This document shows positions 11,717 to 23,368 of a stretch of 64,000 nucleotides of DNA, piece after piece (position 1 is the stretch's first letter; each line of letters begins with the position of its first letter). Position numbers and translations under genes: made by a program. This DNA is from Phlegmacium glaucopus (taxonomy: Eukaryota; Basidiomycota; Agaricomycetes; Agaricales; Cortinariaceae), in NCBI GenBank assembly GCA_015039465.1, contig MU130029.1:21994-85993 (forward strand), given 5' to 3'. The notes under the pieces are model-generated. The model searched no databases. It was not told the DNA's origin and was given only the letters and a program-made list of their open reading frames with translations.

Positions 11717-13300
11717 GGTCGTGGACTCATTATAAGTACGTTCCAGATGTAAACCGTATTGTACGATGCACCAGATCAGTCAACGAAGGGGAGAAGGATG
11801 TGGAGTGCCTAACTACTATGGATGTAACCTGATATTTATGGAAAATATTGCATTGTGGATTCATGATCTTAAAAGGTACCGATTCCGATAACCAAAAACT
11901 TGGAATGACAATATGTAAGAAAATATTGAGCCGGGTCTAGCACGATTGCTTTTTTTGAAAGTTCGCGGCGATAGTTTTTGCTAAAAAAGAAGACGCCATG
12001 CTAATCTTAAGACTGAAATATGGTTCCGTCCTCAAGAACAATTTATAAAATGAAGAATTTTTTCCTTGGGGATATGAACCTTGACCCGAAAAACTGTCGA
12101 TAAATTTATCAAACATTACTAATATCGGAATTGACCCCTGAATTCAGGAGTAGTCCAACTTTTGCTGTACCACCTGACACACTGGCAAAATGTGCTAATG
12201 ATGATAAGGACGTTATTATATATCTCTCCCTAACATCGAAAGAATTGGTGTAAAAATGAAGGAGCTACGTAGGTGCATAACTTTGTTGATGGACAGGCCG
12301 ACAACACTGCAACGTGGCTTCCATTTCCATGATCGTCCTGTATGCTGTATTGGGCGCTTTCTGGGCCTCGTCAAACGCCAGAAACAAACCGTGCTAACGC
12401 AGCAACCATGTGGAACGCAGTCAACACGTACCGTAAGGAACTGATCTGAGTGGACCATTGCCTGCCATTGCCTCCAGTATTACGGCAGATCCGAGTTCTG
12501 TCAGTCGAATAAATATCTTACGATACTCACTTATCGGCATATCCCTTGTAAGTGACGTAACGCTATGACTTCTATTTTAAAGCTGATCCATTATTCAAGG
12601 ACATGCGCCTGTGTGGATAAGGGTCGTTCCAATCGACTGGAAGCTTTATAGGGCTCTGTATATGACGCCTGTTATTTTCGAGAGATTTGGTGGCATGAAA
12701 GATGGCGGACATACCTCTTGGTTCGACAAGGTTCGACAATGGTTCGACGGCGGCCGAATGTTGGCACTTCCGCTGAGTTTCAAGTAAAATCACTTTCAAG
12801 CGAAGGCAGTGCAAATCATAATCATATTTTCAGGTACATAGGAATGGTCTTTAGGTACCCTGCCAGTTGTCCGTTATTCCGAGGTAAGTAGGTATATCTA
12901 GTATGTCCCTCGAATTTAAAATAGTACTACCATTATCTGGGGTTACTCTGGGCAGTGGGGACTTACGAAAGGCGTAGGATGTTTTGTCTGGTGACCTTCT
13001 CTCGTTGAAAACTGTCGACAGAAGGATGATCGTGATAGTACTACCAATGTACCATATCGATTAATTTATGCAAAATTTATGATCCAATTAAAGACTTTAA
13101 AGTGATAGCAAGTAGCGTATTCACGGTAGACGAAACCAGCCGGTTTCGAATGTGGTTGAGTTTTTCTGATACACGAGACGCAATGACGAAACTTAGACAG
13201 ACCTAAATGCGACAGGAAGACAACTGAACTTTTAGCCAATTTTAGCTTGCCAGCGGAGCTTGAATTCAGATGCATTCTCTTCACGCGATGATGCCCGCTA
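11717..13300. other. no gene; contains a dispersed repeat copy
   Basis: Apart from the repeat at 12,445-12,800, I see only short frames and no motif. Confidence 0.45.
12445..12800 (+). repeat. dispersed repeat, copy 1 (with 16,095-16,315)
   Basis: Shared words in the same order include GACCATTGCCT, TACGGCAGAT, ATATCTTACGATACT, GCATATCCCTTGT and TATTTTAAAGCTGAT, then GGCCGAATGTTGGCA. Copy 1 has extra sequence in the middle. I find no terminal repeats or coding capacity. It is probably an old transposon fragment. Confidence 0.7.
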
Positions 13301-13936
13301 CTAGCCTCGTGACCGTCCCTTCCTAAAGAGGAAACAAGAACCCAGAGGGTTTCCTCGATAGAGGGCCTGGTGAAACTGAGTTTGAATTAGTAGGCAATCC
13401 CTTATGATCGAAATCAAGCACGGCGATCAGGCGGCATCGTTTGTCGTTTCCTAATAGAGGCAACCATGTCAATTCTATTTTTATTTTAAGACACTTTTGG
13501 AGTGGGTCAAGAGCGCTGCCTCCTCCTCAATAGACTTATACCACATTAATAACACATATATCTTTTCATTTATAGACCATGGCCTCAAATATCTGAAAAA
13601 AAACCACAGCAATGACTCTTTCAGCCCTCAGCCAAGACTTCATAGCAATACAACGGCTTGCTTCAAAATTTTGGCGAAAACTTCGATTTTCTGAGGGACC
13701 TGGCTGTATTAAAGTCTTTCTAATGTATCTAAAATATGTATCGTAGCGAAATATGGAGGGAGAGGGCAAAGAGCAAAGAAATCTGTGAGATGCATTCCCA
13801 AAACGAAATCGGCTTTGATCCTGTTACCTCTATTAGGAAACGACAAACGATGCCGCTTGATCGCCGGACTGATAAGGGATTCTCTACTAATTCAAACTCT
13901 GTTTCCTCTTTAGGAAGGGACCGGTCACCGGTCTAG
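13301..13936. mobile_element. 636-bp MITE with the same ends as the RecQ/DUF6589 element
   Basis: The terminal inverted repeats are about 150 bp: the left end starts CTAGCCTCGTGACCGTCCC and the right end, complemented, CTAGACCGGTGACCGGTCCC. Both continue TTCCTAAAGAGGAAACA and later share TCCCTTAT, GGCGATCA and GCGGCATCGTTTGTCG. The flanks CCCGCTA at 13,294-13,300 and 13,937-13,943 match (7 bp, extendable to 10 with ambiguity). The ends are close to those of the 6.56-kb element at 30,825-37,386, so this is probably a deletion derivative mobilised by such an element. It has no coding capacity. Confidence 0.85.
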
Positions 13937-14649
13937 CCCGCTACTCCCACCACACTGGAAAATCTCAACCATGTAGAATGTCGCTCATATTTTGCTCTGG
14001 CTGCGACACCCTGGTCCCTCGGTACGTTATAGAATATTTTTCTATGGCGCTTCTCATCATATATGTTCAGATTCCGAAGTTCTCAGCAGAATTATGACCA
14101 ACGAAAATGCTTCCCCATAAGTTTTTCAATCATGGCTGAGGGCTATCGAGGTCAAGAATGTTTTATATACCCTCACTCCCATCCACTCAGTTAATCTGTT
14201 GATAACCATTAATATGTGGTGCTATTGCTACTTGCAAAACCCTAAGCGAAAAGACACATTCGCAACGGTAAGTCTTGGCCATAGTTTAATTGTAGTAATC
14301 AGAGATACGTGTCTACAAGTGTATGCTGCTCCCTTTGGACTCAATATGATCATCTATCTACCATCTGGATATCGTCACATGGTTGAACGCCAATATCACC
14401 GTCCCTACTCACAATACCAACATCTTCCGTTTCTGGTACCTGAATTTGGATTGTTAGCCTCAAAGCGCAGCGTCCCGATGGTAGATTCTATCATGGATTT
14501 CTCGTCATGGAAAGACAATACCATTGAGACCCGCACCAGGATGATTGTAGGTGTTATACCCTAGATAGTTATTAGTAAAATAAGTAGCGATGACTGATAT
14601 TGTAATCACCTTGAGCATTCGGTGGATATAAATGATGATGGAAAAAGCC
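13937..14649. other. no gene recognised
   Basis: A 121-codon plus-strand frame (14,199-14,564) has no motif I recognise and no good splice partners. Confidence 0.4.
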
Positions 14650-15398
14650 TTAAGCAGCGGCCGTCGTTTGAAAACTAACCACGAGCCGAGCCAATTGGAT
14701 TGAAAATAATATCATGCCAGATTCAATTAGTACGAATATAACAGTCCGAATTTTACTCCCGCCACTGACGCCCAAAGTTTGATCGTTTGAGGCTGATTTG
14801 ACTTCACGGTACACATTGAGGATCTTAAGCCTGTCACCAGAGCTTTCACAGTCATGGATATGGCGAGACTGGCCACATTCAGCCAAATCCCCCAGCAGGT
14901 TCCACGATTTGGTCTGAGAGAATGTGTGTTGAATTGGCACCCACTAGACACATAGCTAGAGGCAATCAATTGAAATTAATCAGTCAAATTTGAAATTTGA
15001 AATGAGATAAGTTAACGGGCCTAAGAATACAAATGCTAAGCTTGAAGGAAGTATCATGACACAGATATTGCAACCCCACACAATCCAGCAACGGTAAATC
15101 TTTAAGATTTGCATGAATAAAATAATTGATAGACAAAGTAGTTTATACATACTAAGATAGATTGAGTTAGAAATTGCAGCAACCAGATAAATTGCCTTGA
15201 ATAAAAGATGTCTGGATTATTCTTGTCGAATTCCTGGGAAACTGCCCAACTAAAAGCGTAAAAAAAATCGTAAATGTTACCGATGGAATTGTTACTAACT
15301 ATAAAACATGGGATATTAAGCAAATTTTCATATTGCCTCATTAAATCCACGATTTTCTGTTCTATCCTGAAGTTATTAATCCCCCGATTATCAACCAT
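14650..15398 (-). pseudogene. heptahelical membrane protein, frameshifted and truncated
   Basis: On the minus strand the segments 15398 to about 15150, then about 15102-15010, then about 14947 downwards join across GTATGT...TAAAG and GTTAAC...CTCTAG introns. They give a product with the family motif IYRCWIVWGCN, followed by a membrane segment. The last part (KILNVYREVK, then a Gly/Ser loop, then FVLIESGMILFSIQLARLVV) is in another frame, so there is an indel near 14,830. The usual C-terminal PT-type motif (GLTPT in the gene at 10,593) is missing. It is a relative of the intact gene 3 kb upstream, in opposite orientation, and looks non-functional. Confidence 0.6.
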
Positions 15399-17200
15399 AG
15401 TAACTGGAAATAGTCAAATTTGAGACTTACTCACGAGTCACCATTCATGAGCGCGATGCCGGATGCTGTTGGCGCAGAATGGAGCGCATATACGCATGAG
15501 AAACGGTTAATCCCTTGAATAAGAAAGCCTATAATGGACTTACCGATGTGCTAGTATCGAAGGGACGCATATGTGCGCCTTTATGAGAATATTAATTCAT
15601 TCAAGATAGAAAACACGATTCTAATTTGGCACGCCTGCTAGACTGATGGATCGTTGCATGACGCCCATGAATTCGCGATACATCCACTAGAGGCCGCAGG
15701 ATGAGCAGAGCGATGTGTAGCATTCTTAGGGGATGGGATGGGGGGAAGTTGAGGGAAGGAAGAAAGCCTAAGAAAGGGGAATTTTGCGACATCCGATATA
15801 CAATGAGTAATTAATTACCCCCAGAGTCTAGTCAAAGTCGAGTTGTCTTTTTGAAAAAGGATTCCGAAAAGAAGGTCGGAATGATATCATCATGAAGGTC
15901 GAAGGCAAAAAGAAGCTCACGTTGCAGCAAGGTCGCCAGGAAACACAGATCGGGGCCGAATTTGTCCTACGCCACCGTGACCAATATATGCAGCCTCCGC
16001 GTGGAACGGTGCAGAGTTGATATTCACTGGGGTCTAGCATCCACATCAAATACAGTTACTGAGATAAAACTTGAGGTTCGTGATGATCGTAGCAAACTGG
16101 TTTAAGCGGACCATTGCCTTCAGTACGGCAGATTCATATCAAGGGTCCAAGTTGATATCTTACGATACTAGTGGAGCTCACTTATCTGCATATCCCTTGT
16201 GACGCCAATGGCTTTTATTTTAAAGCTGATACATTGGGTGGAATGGAAGACGGCCATGATGGGCAGCCGAATGTCGGCAGTTCAATTGCGTTTGAAAACA
16301 GCGAAGTCCAGGACTATTTTCAGAAGCCGACCGGCTAAGCCCACAAGAATAGATGCCAACCAACCAACAACCAACCCGTTCGATTTTGGGGCGCTCAGGC
16401 CGTAATAAGAACTCGGAACAAGACTAGAGCTGCGAGAACAGCAGAAAGAGAAGGAGAACAAAGCTGACAAGGCAAAGAGGAAGAACGTCAGTGTTCTTTC
16501 ATTTTCTTCATTCATCTCTCTACCTGGCCATAATGCATTTTGATAGGCCCCCCAGTACTAACGTTGAGCCGGCCTATGCCAGTTTCCGAAGCTTTCAGAG
16601 TGTGCTACGCTGCTTCTAAACAGTTCCATCCCATCGTCGCTATCGGGGCTACTCACTCCTCAAGCGTCAAAGGGAGCTTGTGGACGGCTGCGATGTACAG
16701 TGTTTCCTTCTGAAAATTTATGTATCAATATAACCGTTTTACCTTCAGGTACTCATTTGTGCTCAAACAATGGTTTTCATGGTTTTCAGGTCTCTCTACG
16801 GGATCTGTCTGGCTATAAGGACACAATCATCCCTACGTGTACTACCGCATCTATTTGAATTCGATGGTTAGGGAAACTCTGTAAATTCCAAATAGCTGGT
16901 GAATTGGAACGCAGATTGCAAATGCCACCATATATTCACCACAAGATCTTGTACCAAAGAGTTTAGGCCTGCCACGATTCACCTATTTCTCGAAAAATAA
17001 ACGAAAAAGGACGTCAGAGATCAACATCGAGGCATAAATCCTCCTCAAAAATGGCAAGTAGGCTGCCCTCCATTGTTGAATTGTTTCCGTGACGAACTTT
17101 TGATTAGGGACGGCCCCTTAGGACAATGGGCCACCAGAATCGAAAATGGCAACGTGGGGGATTGCCACAGGAACATGGGGCCACCAAGATCCAGTACGAC
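15399..17200. other. no gene; contains a dispersed repeat copy
   Basis: Only short frames occur. The repeat at 16,095-16,315 is the sole recognisable element. The 150 bases before 17,317 form the promoter region of the next gene. Confidence 0.45.
16095..16315 (+). repeat. dispersed repeat, copy 2
   Basis: This is the second, shorter copy of the repeat at 12,445-12,800, in the same orientation. The two diverge by substitutions and indels. Confidence 0.7.
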
Positions 17201-17205
17201 AGTTA

Positions 17206-17220
17206 GTATATATACATAAA
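17206..17220 (+). promoter_or_regulatory. TATA box of the hypothetical gene at 17,317
   Basis: TATATATACATAAA lies about 105 bases before the ATG and is followed by a CT-rich leader (CATTCTTTCTTCAACTC), a common arrangement in well-expressed fungal genes. Confidence 0.5.
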
Positions 17221-17316
17221 GCGTCTGCTCATTCTTTCTTCAACTCTATTCTGCAACCCGCGTTACGCCCCTCCCGCGATACATCCTTAACCCTTTACAC
17301 ATTTTCATTATCTATA

Positions 17317-18267
17317 ATGTCACATAACCCTTACCCATCCTCAGCCAACACCGATATAGCATCCATAATCATGTACTCTCCTCGAACTTCTGCGGATGAT
17401 CTCATCTCAACCTCCTCTCTCCAAGGATTATATATTCGCTCTCGTCCTACATCCGTGGGAGTACCCACTGATAGTCTTGGTATGGATTTTGGCGGGTTCT
17501 GCCAGACCTCTTTCAACGGAAATCTACAGAGTATTCAAATTACGGAGCAGGCCTTACAACCCATTCTCACTTCTTCAGAGTCTAGCCAAACCATTGCTAC
17601 GTCCGTGAAAACGACGGCGAGCAAAAACGCCATTCGTACCCTTGCGCTTAGGCGTCACTTTAACATGAAGGGCGATCAGGGATCAGCCTTCTTTGACATT
17701 GAAGGCGACGATTCCTCTGGTGTACCAGAGATAATGAAAGATCAGTCTCGAGCCCAGAGGACACTCAAGATTCCTGATGTTTATCGCGCCGTTTCCAAGA
17801 AGGTCTATGGAGTCTTTCATCGCAAGGCACATTCGACACCTGAATCCATTCAAGGCGATTCCCACTTCCCTGATAATTCCGTGAACGACCGGACTGCCGC
17901 TCCGATCCGGGAGCCCAAGCCTGCCGAACCTATCAAGTCTTCCTCTGTCTCTCTGTTCACAAGGAATCGACGTCCAACGATTGGCAGAGAACAAGATCCC
18001 CACCGTTCTAAGAGGATTTTCTCCCCCCGCGCACTTTCCATTCGGAGGAACCAAAATTCCTCCCCTGCTCCAAACATTGTCAGCGCTACTTCGACCTCCC
18101 TCGCAATCGAAAATCATGCATGTCTTCGGCGCTCGCTATCCGTTTCTGGGATCTTTGACCCGCCTGAATTAGACAGTGAGTTAGACGAAGCAACGGCTGA
18201 AGCTACGCAAGTCGCTTCAGCCACGATTCGTTGGGCAAACGTACACGGTCGGTCAAGAATGGGGTGA
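17317..18267 (+). CDS. single-exon hypothetical protein, disordered and basic
   Basis: The frame is open from 17,146, but the ATG at 17,317 (MSHNPYPSSANTDIASI...) is preferred: it follows a TATA box and CT-rich leader, and sequence upstream of it looks like leader. The product is 316 aa, rich in Ser, Arg and Pro, with no long hydrophobic stretch. Basic clusters (SKKVYGVFHRKAH, RNRRP, RRNQNS) sit in the middle and an acidic patch (PPELDSELDEATAEA) is near the end. It is probably largely disordered, possibly nuclear or regulatory. I do not recognise a family. Uninterrupted coding over 316 codons and sensible codon use support a real gene. Confidence 0.65.
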   Translation: MSHNPYPSSANTDIASIIMYSPRTSADDLISTSSLQGLYIRSRPTSVGVPTDSLGMDFGGFCQTSFNGNLQSIQITEQALQPILTSSESSQTIATSVKTTASKNAIRTLALRRHFNMKGDQGSAFFDIEGDDSSGVPEIMKDQSRAQRTLKIPDVYRAVSKKVYGVFHRKAHSTPESIQGDSHFPDNSVNDRTAAPIREPKPAEPIKSSSVSLFTRNRRPTIGREQDPHRSKRIFSPRALSIRRNQNSSPAPNIVSATSTSLAIENHACLRRSLSVSGIFDPPELDSELDEATAEATQVASATIRWANVHGRSRMG

Positions 18268-20584
18268 TTCGACTGGGGTCGACGTCTTCGAGGGAAGTGT
18301 GGAATTAAAACAATGATCAACATTTCAAGGCACGAAATCATTCTGAACGAAACCAAGGCTTTTCAGCCTAGGTATACTATGTATATCACTTATGCCTACT
18401 TATGCCTCTTATTTGTAAGTTATATATGCATTTTCAAGGCACCGCATCTTGGGCAAGACCTTTGTTTACCTGGTAAATGTTGGTTTTTGATTTTTTAGTG
18501 AGTATATCGCTGAGAACTTTAACGACGATGCCCAAGCAGTGCTGTTCGGGTTAGTAATTGTAAACAAACATTACATGGCTTGTGACCGTTCAAGTGCAAG
18601 GTTGCTCACGAGAGTACGGAAATTAGAAATGCAGCGAAAACGAGCGAGAGGAACCAAAAGGATACACACTGAATGCACAAGCCCTCCACATAATCACACC
18701 TAGCGCACGTTGCTGAACCAAATGGGAATACAAACTCCACCATCACACTTTCGGATATCACATCCATACACTTTCCAAAATAACATCAAACTTTTAGAGT
18801 ACGGAAACATCTCTGTTCCGAAGCAAATAAACTGTATATTATTCATTTTTACTAAAACATTATTATCACTGGTAGGGAGAATGTTAAACCTTTCGGAAAA
18901 TCCTTCCGGAATCCATCAGTTCTTCTTCTTTGAAAACTGGTAGACGTATAATCCAATATGTAATCCATTTTGAATTCATTTGAATACAAGTCAAGTGAGT
19001 ATGGTGTCGGAGCATGCGCACCAGTGAAATGGCAAAATAAATTCCGGGTTTCCGCTGGTTTCCGCTGATTTTTCGGTTCCCGGAGACCTGGAAAGGAAAA
19101 TTGTAACAAATATCGAATGATTTTCTTACAATTTTGTAGTCCCTGAATCAACTCTGTCAGATCCCTGTAGCAAGTTTCCACCAAAGGGGACATAGGTCAC
19201 CGACTGTCACCGAGTTTCCGAAGGTTTCCGATTTCCTGCCTTCTATAAGTAGGTTTCCCAGGTGTAGAAACCCGTGGAAACTAAAATGCCAAAATACTGA
19301 GGAGTCCCGGAACTCTCAAAGGTTTCAATCTTTTTTTTGCTTATCCCAGAGACGGTTCGATGAAAGATTTTTCATAAATAAATTGCTACATTCATACTTG
19401 TACGATACAACCGTACTCACCGGGGAGAAATTTACGGGCAGTGTTGATGCAGTGCCGAGCGCACTGCCATTTTTCGACTTGCGCCGCGTGCACAGCTTCC
19501 CGAGTATGTATCATATATGTAGTTTCCGCAGCAATTATTGCTAAACTTTTCGAACTTTCAAAGTCTCGAAGACCTTATTAAATTAGGTAGTGACAATAAA
19601 GATGCCGTATGGATAAGTAGAAATAAATCACAGTTTTTTTGGTTATCATTTCATATACTTATTATAATTACTCACGCCACGTTGGAAGCGGGGGGAACTA
19701 GAAATTGCATGAGGTCGGCAAATTTCTTTTTAAGGTGTCGAGACTATAACCCCCCCCCAAAAAAAGGGTATGTTTTGGCCCAAAAATGTACTTCTCCGTG
19801 TCGGGAGCGAGAACAAATGTCTAATGTTTTCGGAGATGTCTCATGTCGGGCTGACTTCGGAATAAGGCTAAATATTTTATTATCACCGGATGGCCCCTAT
19901 ATATATGGTTGCCCAAAAATATCCAAGCCCCGGTGTGGGGACACTGGTCATGGAACAACATTCCGTTTGGTTGGAAGTCTCACTACCCCGGATGGTTAAG
20001 TATGTTTACTCAAGGTGTTTATTCCGTTCTATATTCCTGAGGCTGATAAACTATAGTACATATATGTTAATCTGGAATAGAATTAATATATACTAAAAAC
20101 GACAGCAACCTTGTTCAAACTGCCTCAAGTCCATTCTCAACCCGTGGCCAAGCATTTCCATGCTGCAATAAGACTTCTGGGGGCCACCAACGTAAGTAGA
20201 TATCTGAACTGTTTATGCAACGGACTTCGTGAGCAAAAATCGATTTCATTTTCATGACGCGCCACGTCCGCCACATGGACTTCGTGACCGACTCGGAATT
20301 TTGTTCGATTCGACTTCGCCTTATATAGGCAAATTAGATCTGCGTTCCATTCTTTAAATAGTATTCCGTCGCAGGCTCGCACGCATATTCTCCGCTCTAT
20401 GCAGGTGGTAGTACTCTACCACCGGCCTCCCTATATTATTCTTTATTTTAGATTGTTGTTTAACTCAAATTACATGTACTATTGAACACAGATATATGGA
20501 GATAACAGCGGTCCTCACAGCCCTTGATACAAACATATAAAAGGTCAAATTGTCAACCTGCACAGAGTTCTTGGGAGAAACGAC
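18268..20584. other. no gene; contains GTTTCC-rich element
   Basis: Frames up to 153 codons (plus 19,538-19,999) have no motif. A C/A homopolymer pair (9 C then 7 A) at about 19,751-19,767 is low complexity. Confidence 0.4.
19022..19299. mobile_element. GTTTCC-rich TIR element, copy 2
   Basis: The ends CAGTGAAATGGCA and (other strand) CAGTATTTTGGCATTTTAG resemble those of copy 1 at 935-1,561. Inside are CGGGTTTCC, GGTTTCCG and GGAAACC words. I find no matching target duplication. Confidence 0.4.
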
Positions 20585-22886
20585 ATGCCACCACTGTGTA
20601 AACTCGTATATAGTCTGTCGGGACGATTTATCAGCCTCCTCAAGAGAATCTTATCAGCCATCCGCAAGCATAATTTTTTTTCCTACCTTTTTGGGAGACC
20701 CATACAAGATGAGGAAAATTACGAGATCACGTCAGTCAGATCTCCCACCATTGACACTGGCTTGGAAGAGGCACAACTTGGGCCATCACCTTCATTTCTA
20801 CCTACTCCCCCGCCTACTTCTCCAATTGACTACCACCCCAAATCACCGCAGAGCTACAAGAAGAAAGCCCTCCTCGTAGGCGTCGAGTCTACCAATCAAC
20901 CCGGGTCGACAGAGCGAGCCATGAGAGGACCCCATAACGATATCCGTAATATGCGTCAATATTTGATTGGTAAGTTTAAAAACACATTTCGCACAAAGGT
21001 TCTTAGGTTTTCTTGCGAGCAGACTATCGCCAGTATCATCCAGATGAGATCATCGTTCTTGTAAATACCGACGATCCGGCACAAATACAACCCACCAAGA
21101 AGAACATTGTAGGTTTTTTTTTAACACTCCGAGTGATGATCTGAGTATAATGTCTATTCCAGGAGCACCATTGTATAGCAATGGTTGCCGGAGCTTGTAA
21201 AGGGGATCGCTTCTACTTCCATTGTAGGTCCTACATATGTTGTAGTATCCACTGGCACCAAAGCTATCGTTATGGGTGCTATTTTCTCTACTTTCAGTTG
21301 CAGGTCACACAACCCAAAAACCAAGCGAAGGCGACGAAGAGGAAGATGGAAAGGACGAATGTATTTATATTCCATACCTTTCTGAAACCAGATGACCACA
21401 TCGTTTGACAGACATCCGGACATGTGATGATGAGGTGATACAAGATAACGTCAGTCCCTTTGTTCACTGCAAGCAGCACATCATTTACCTTGCATTTAAC
21501 ACTCCACTAGAGCCTCCGAAAGATGTTGGTGGATCCGTTGCCGGCGGGTGCTAAGCTTGTTGTGCGTCGCTATCGTTCGTCCATGATGTCCATACCTGAT
21601 GCTGTTATTTAAGGCGGTCTTCGATGCCTGTAATTCGGCCACTTTACTCGGTAAGACTTCAAGTTACGATGAGCCTTTGAAGCTATGGGACATTTAAGTT
21701 CTCAAACTAGACCTGGAGCACTACCGATGCAATAGAGTGTATGTTCCTTGGATTAATAAAGGGTTCCGACGAACGGCGTCGAGATGGAACACCGTGGGTG
21801 AGCGTGATTTTTCGATATCCCTTTGATTTGTGGAGTCTGATTAATGAAATAACGGCAAGTGCGCCAAGGCGCCGCTCGTAAGTCTAAATTCCTTACTGCA
21901 TCTTAGAACCTTTCATAACGCATCTTTGCAGCCCCCAGTGCCCTAAGCTTGAACTCTGTAATGCTATCTCCGACCACCCTACCTGCAGAAATGGTTGCAG
22001 AAATATTTCCCTTAACACAACCCCCCCGACGATCTGCGACCATCACCGCAGGTTCTAGCCGAGATGGTAGTTCTATATGGTTTAATTGCCCTGAGATTCC
22101 CATAGATCGCTGTGACTCGCCGGTTTCACGTTTCTGTACGGGACATTGTAACAACAGTGTTCCACAGCCGCATTGTAGCGACGATAAGGCTGATGTGGTA
22201 TGTTTTTTGCATTGGTTTCATTACTTGTATAGTACAGCGACTAATGTCTCGCGTTAGATTTGTCTCTCTTCTGCGAAGGACTGTCAACGCTCATGGCAAG
22301 ATCGACAAGGATCCTCTATGACGCAGGTATGTATCGACTCTTCTGAATTGATCTCCGCGAGTAATCTTACTCCGAGCCAGGCCTTGATAAAATTTCTAAG
22401 TAAGATCATCGCTGACTTTGATGCTTTATTCGGTTACGCTGAAATTGCACCAGCACATAAATCCGATCCCACCATTGCAGAGGTTTTGACAGCTGTGAGG
22501 TCAGGCACATTTATTCGTTATCTTTTCTCGAGTCCCGATATGCTGAAGTTGTGCCTTTCACTTAAGCCACGAGCTACATACGCTTTACCTCGTTTTGCAT
22601 CAAGATGCTCGCCAATACAAGCAGGATTTCAGGGAAACTAATGGGAGAAGACAGGAGAAGGGGAAACCGCTTCTTAGACGACGAACAGTTGAGATGGACA
22701 ATTTCCAGGACCCTCAGGTAAGTTATTGTTTCCTGCTGCCCTTAAGTATTCTCCAACCAATGCCGAAATGATATTTTTTATAGGTATCAAGTCATAGACC
22801 TCTGGTATGGGCTTTAATATCTGTTTTTATTCGTCTTTCGACTTACCATTTCCCACAAGGTTATGAAGAGGCGGTGGGAGATGTAG
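20585..22886 (+). CDS. metacaspase (caspase-like cysteine peptidase, C14 family)
   Basis: Sixteen exons join in frame to 474 aa: 20585-20969, 21023-21108, 21163-21223, 21298-21360, 21412-21449, 21511-21561, 21614-21650, 21711-21797, 21860-21877, 21932-22197, 22258-22326, 22381-22399, 22454-22499, 22567-22717, 22784-22804, 22860-22886. The order is typical: a Pro/Ser-rich N-region, KKALLVGVESTNQ (start of the p20 fold), DYRQYHPDEIIVLVNTDD, then FHFAGHTTQ with the catalytic His, DPLPAGAKLVAVFDACNSATLL with the catalytic Cys, and the p10 part (ADVICLSSAKDCQRSWQD, SMTQALIKFL, LTAVSHELH). Metacaspases cut after Arg/Lys, usually need calcium, and act in stress responses and cell death. The last exon is less certain; without its intron the C-terminus would be longer. 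The gene looks intact and stands alone. Confidence 0.88.
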
Positions 22887-23368
22887 ACTTAAATTCTACT
22901 CCCCGACCCTTATGCATTTGCCTCGTTTCTCACTGACCTCTCAGTTCATACACTTGCACATTACCAGCTGCCTCGGCCCTTACGTATTTGCATCGTTCTC
23001 TCATTGACTCTTAGTTCATACACTTAGGCATTAATATAAGACTTTCTAGTTTACAAGTACTTATTTCATGATAACCATTCTCTAATTCGATCTTTGTCCG
23101 AGGCTGTACATCGAGGTTCCAGAGTTAAACCCGTTGACAGCTACAACCAGTGCAAATGAATTAAAATAATAATAATAATGGGAGAACTTATAAAATGTGT
23201 GGTGCTTCCTTATGGAGAATCACGGAAATTTCGTCCATTACCGTGTGTGCCCATCGTGTGGAGCCGCAATGATATTCGTATACTAAGTCTTGTGTGAATG
23301 TTATTGCCACGCAAGACTTGGTATCCGAACCCTCATAGCTAAGAGTTCCATCTTACTAAGCAACTGTT
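22887..23368. other. intergenic; no gene seen
   Basis: This 480-base spacer separates two same-strand genes. A near-duplicated phrase (CTCACTGACTC...CAGTTCATACACTT / CATTGACTCTTAGTTCATACACTT, about 22,932-23,025) and an AATAATAATAAT run are the only features. Confidence 0.6.
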
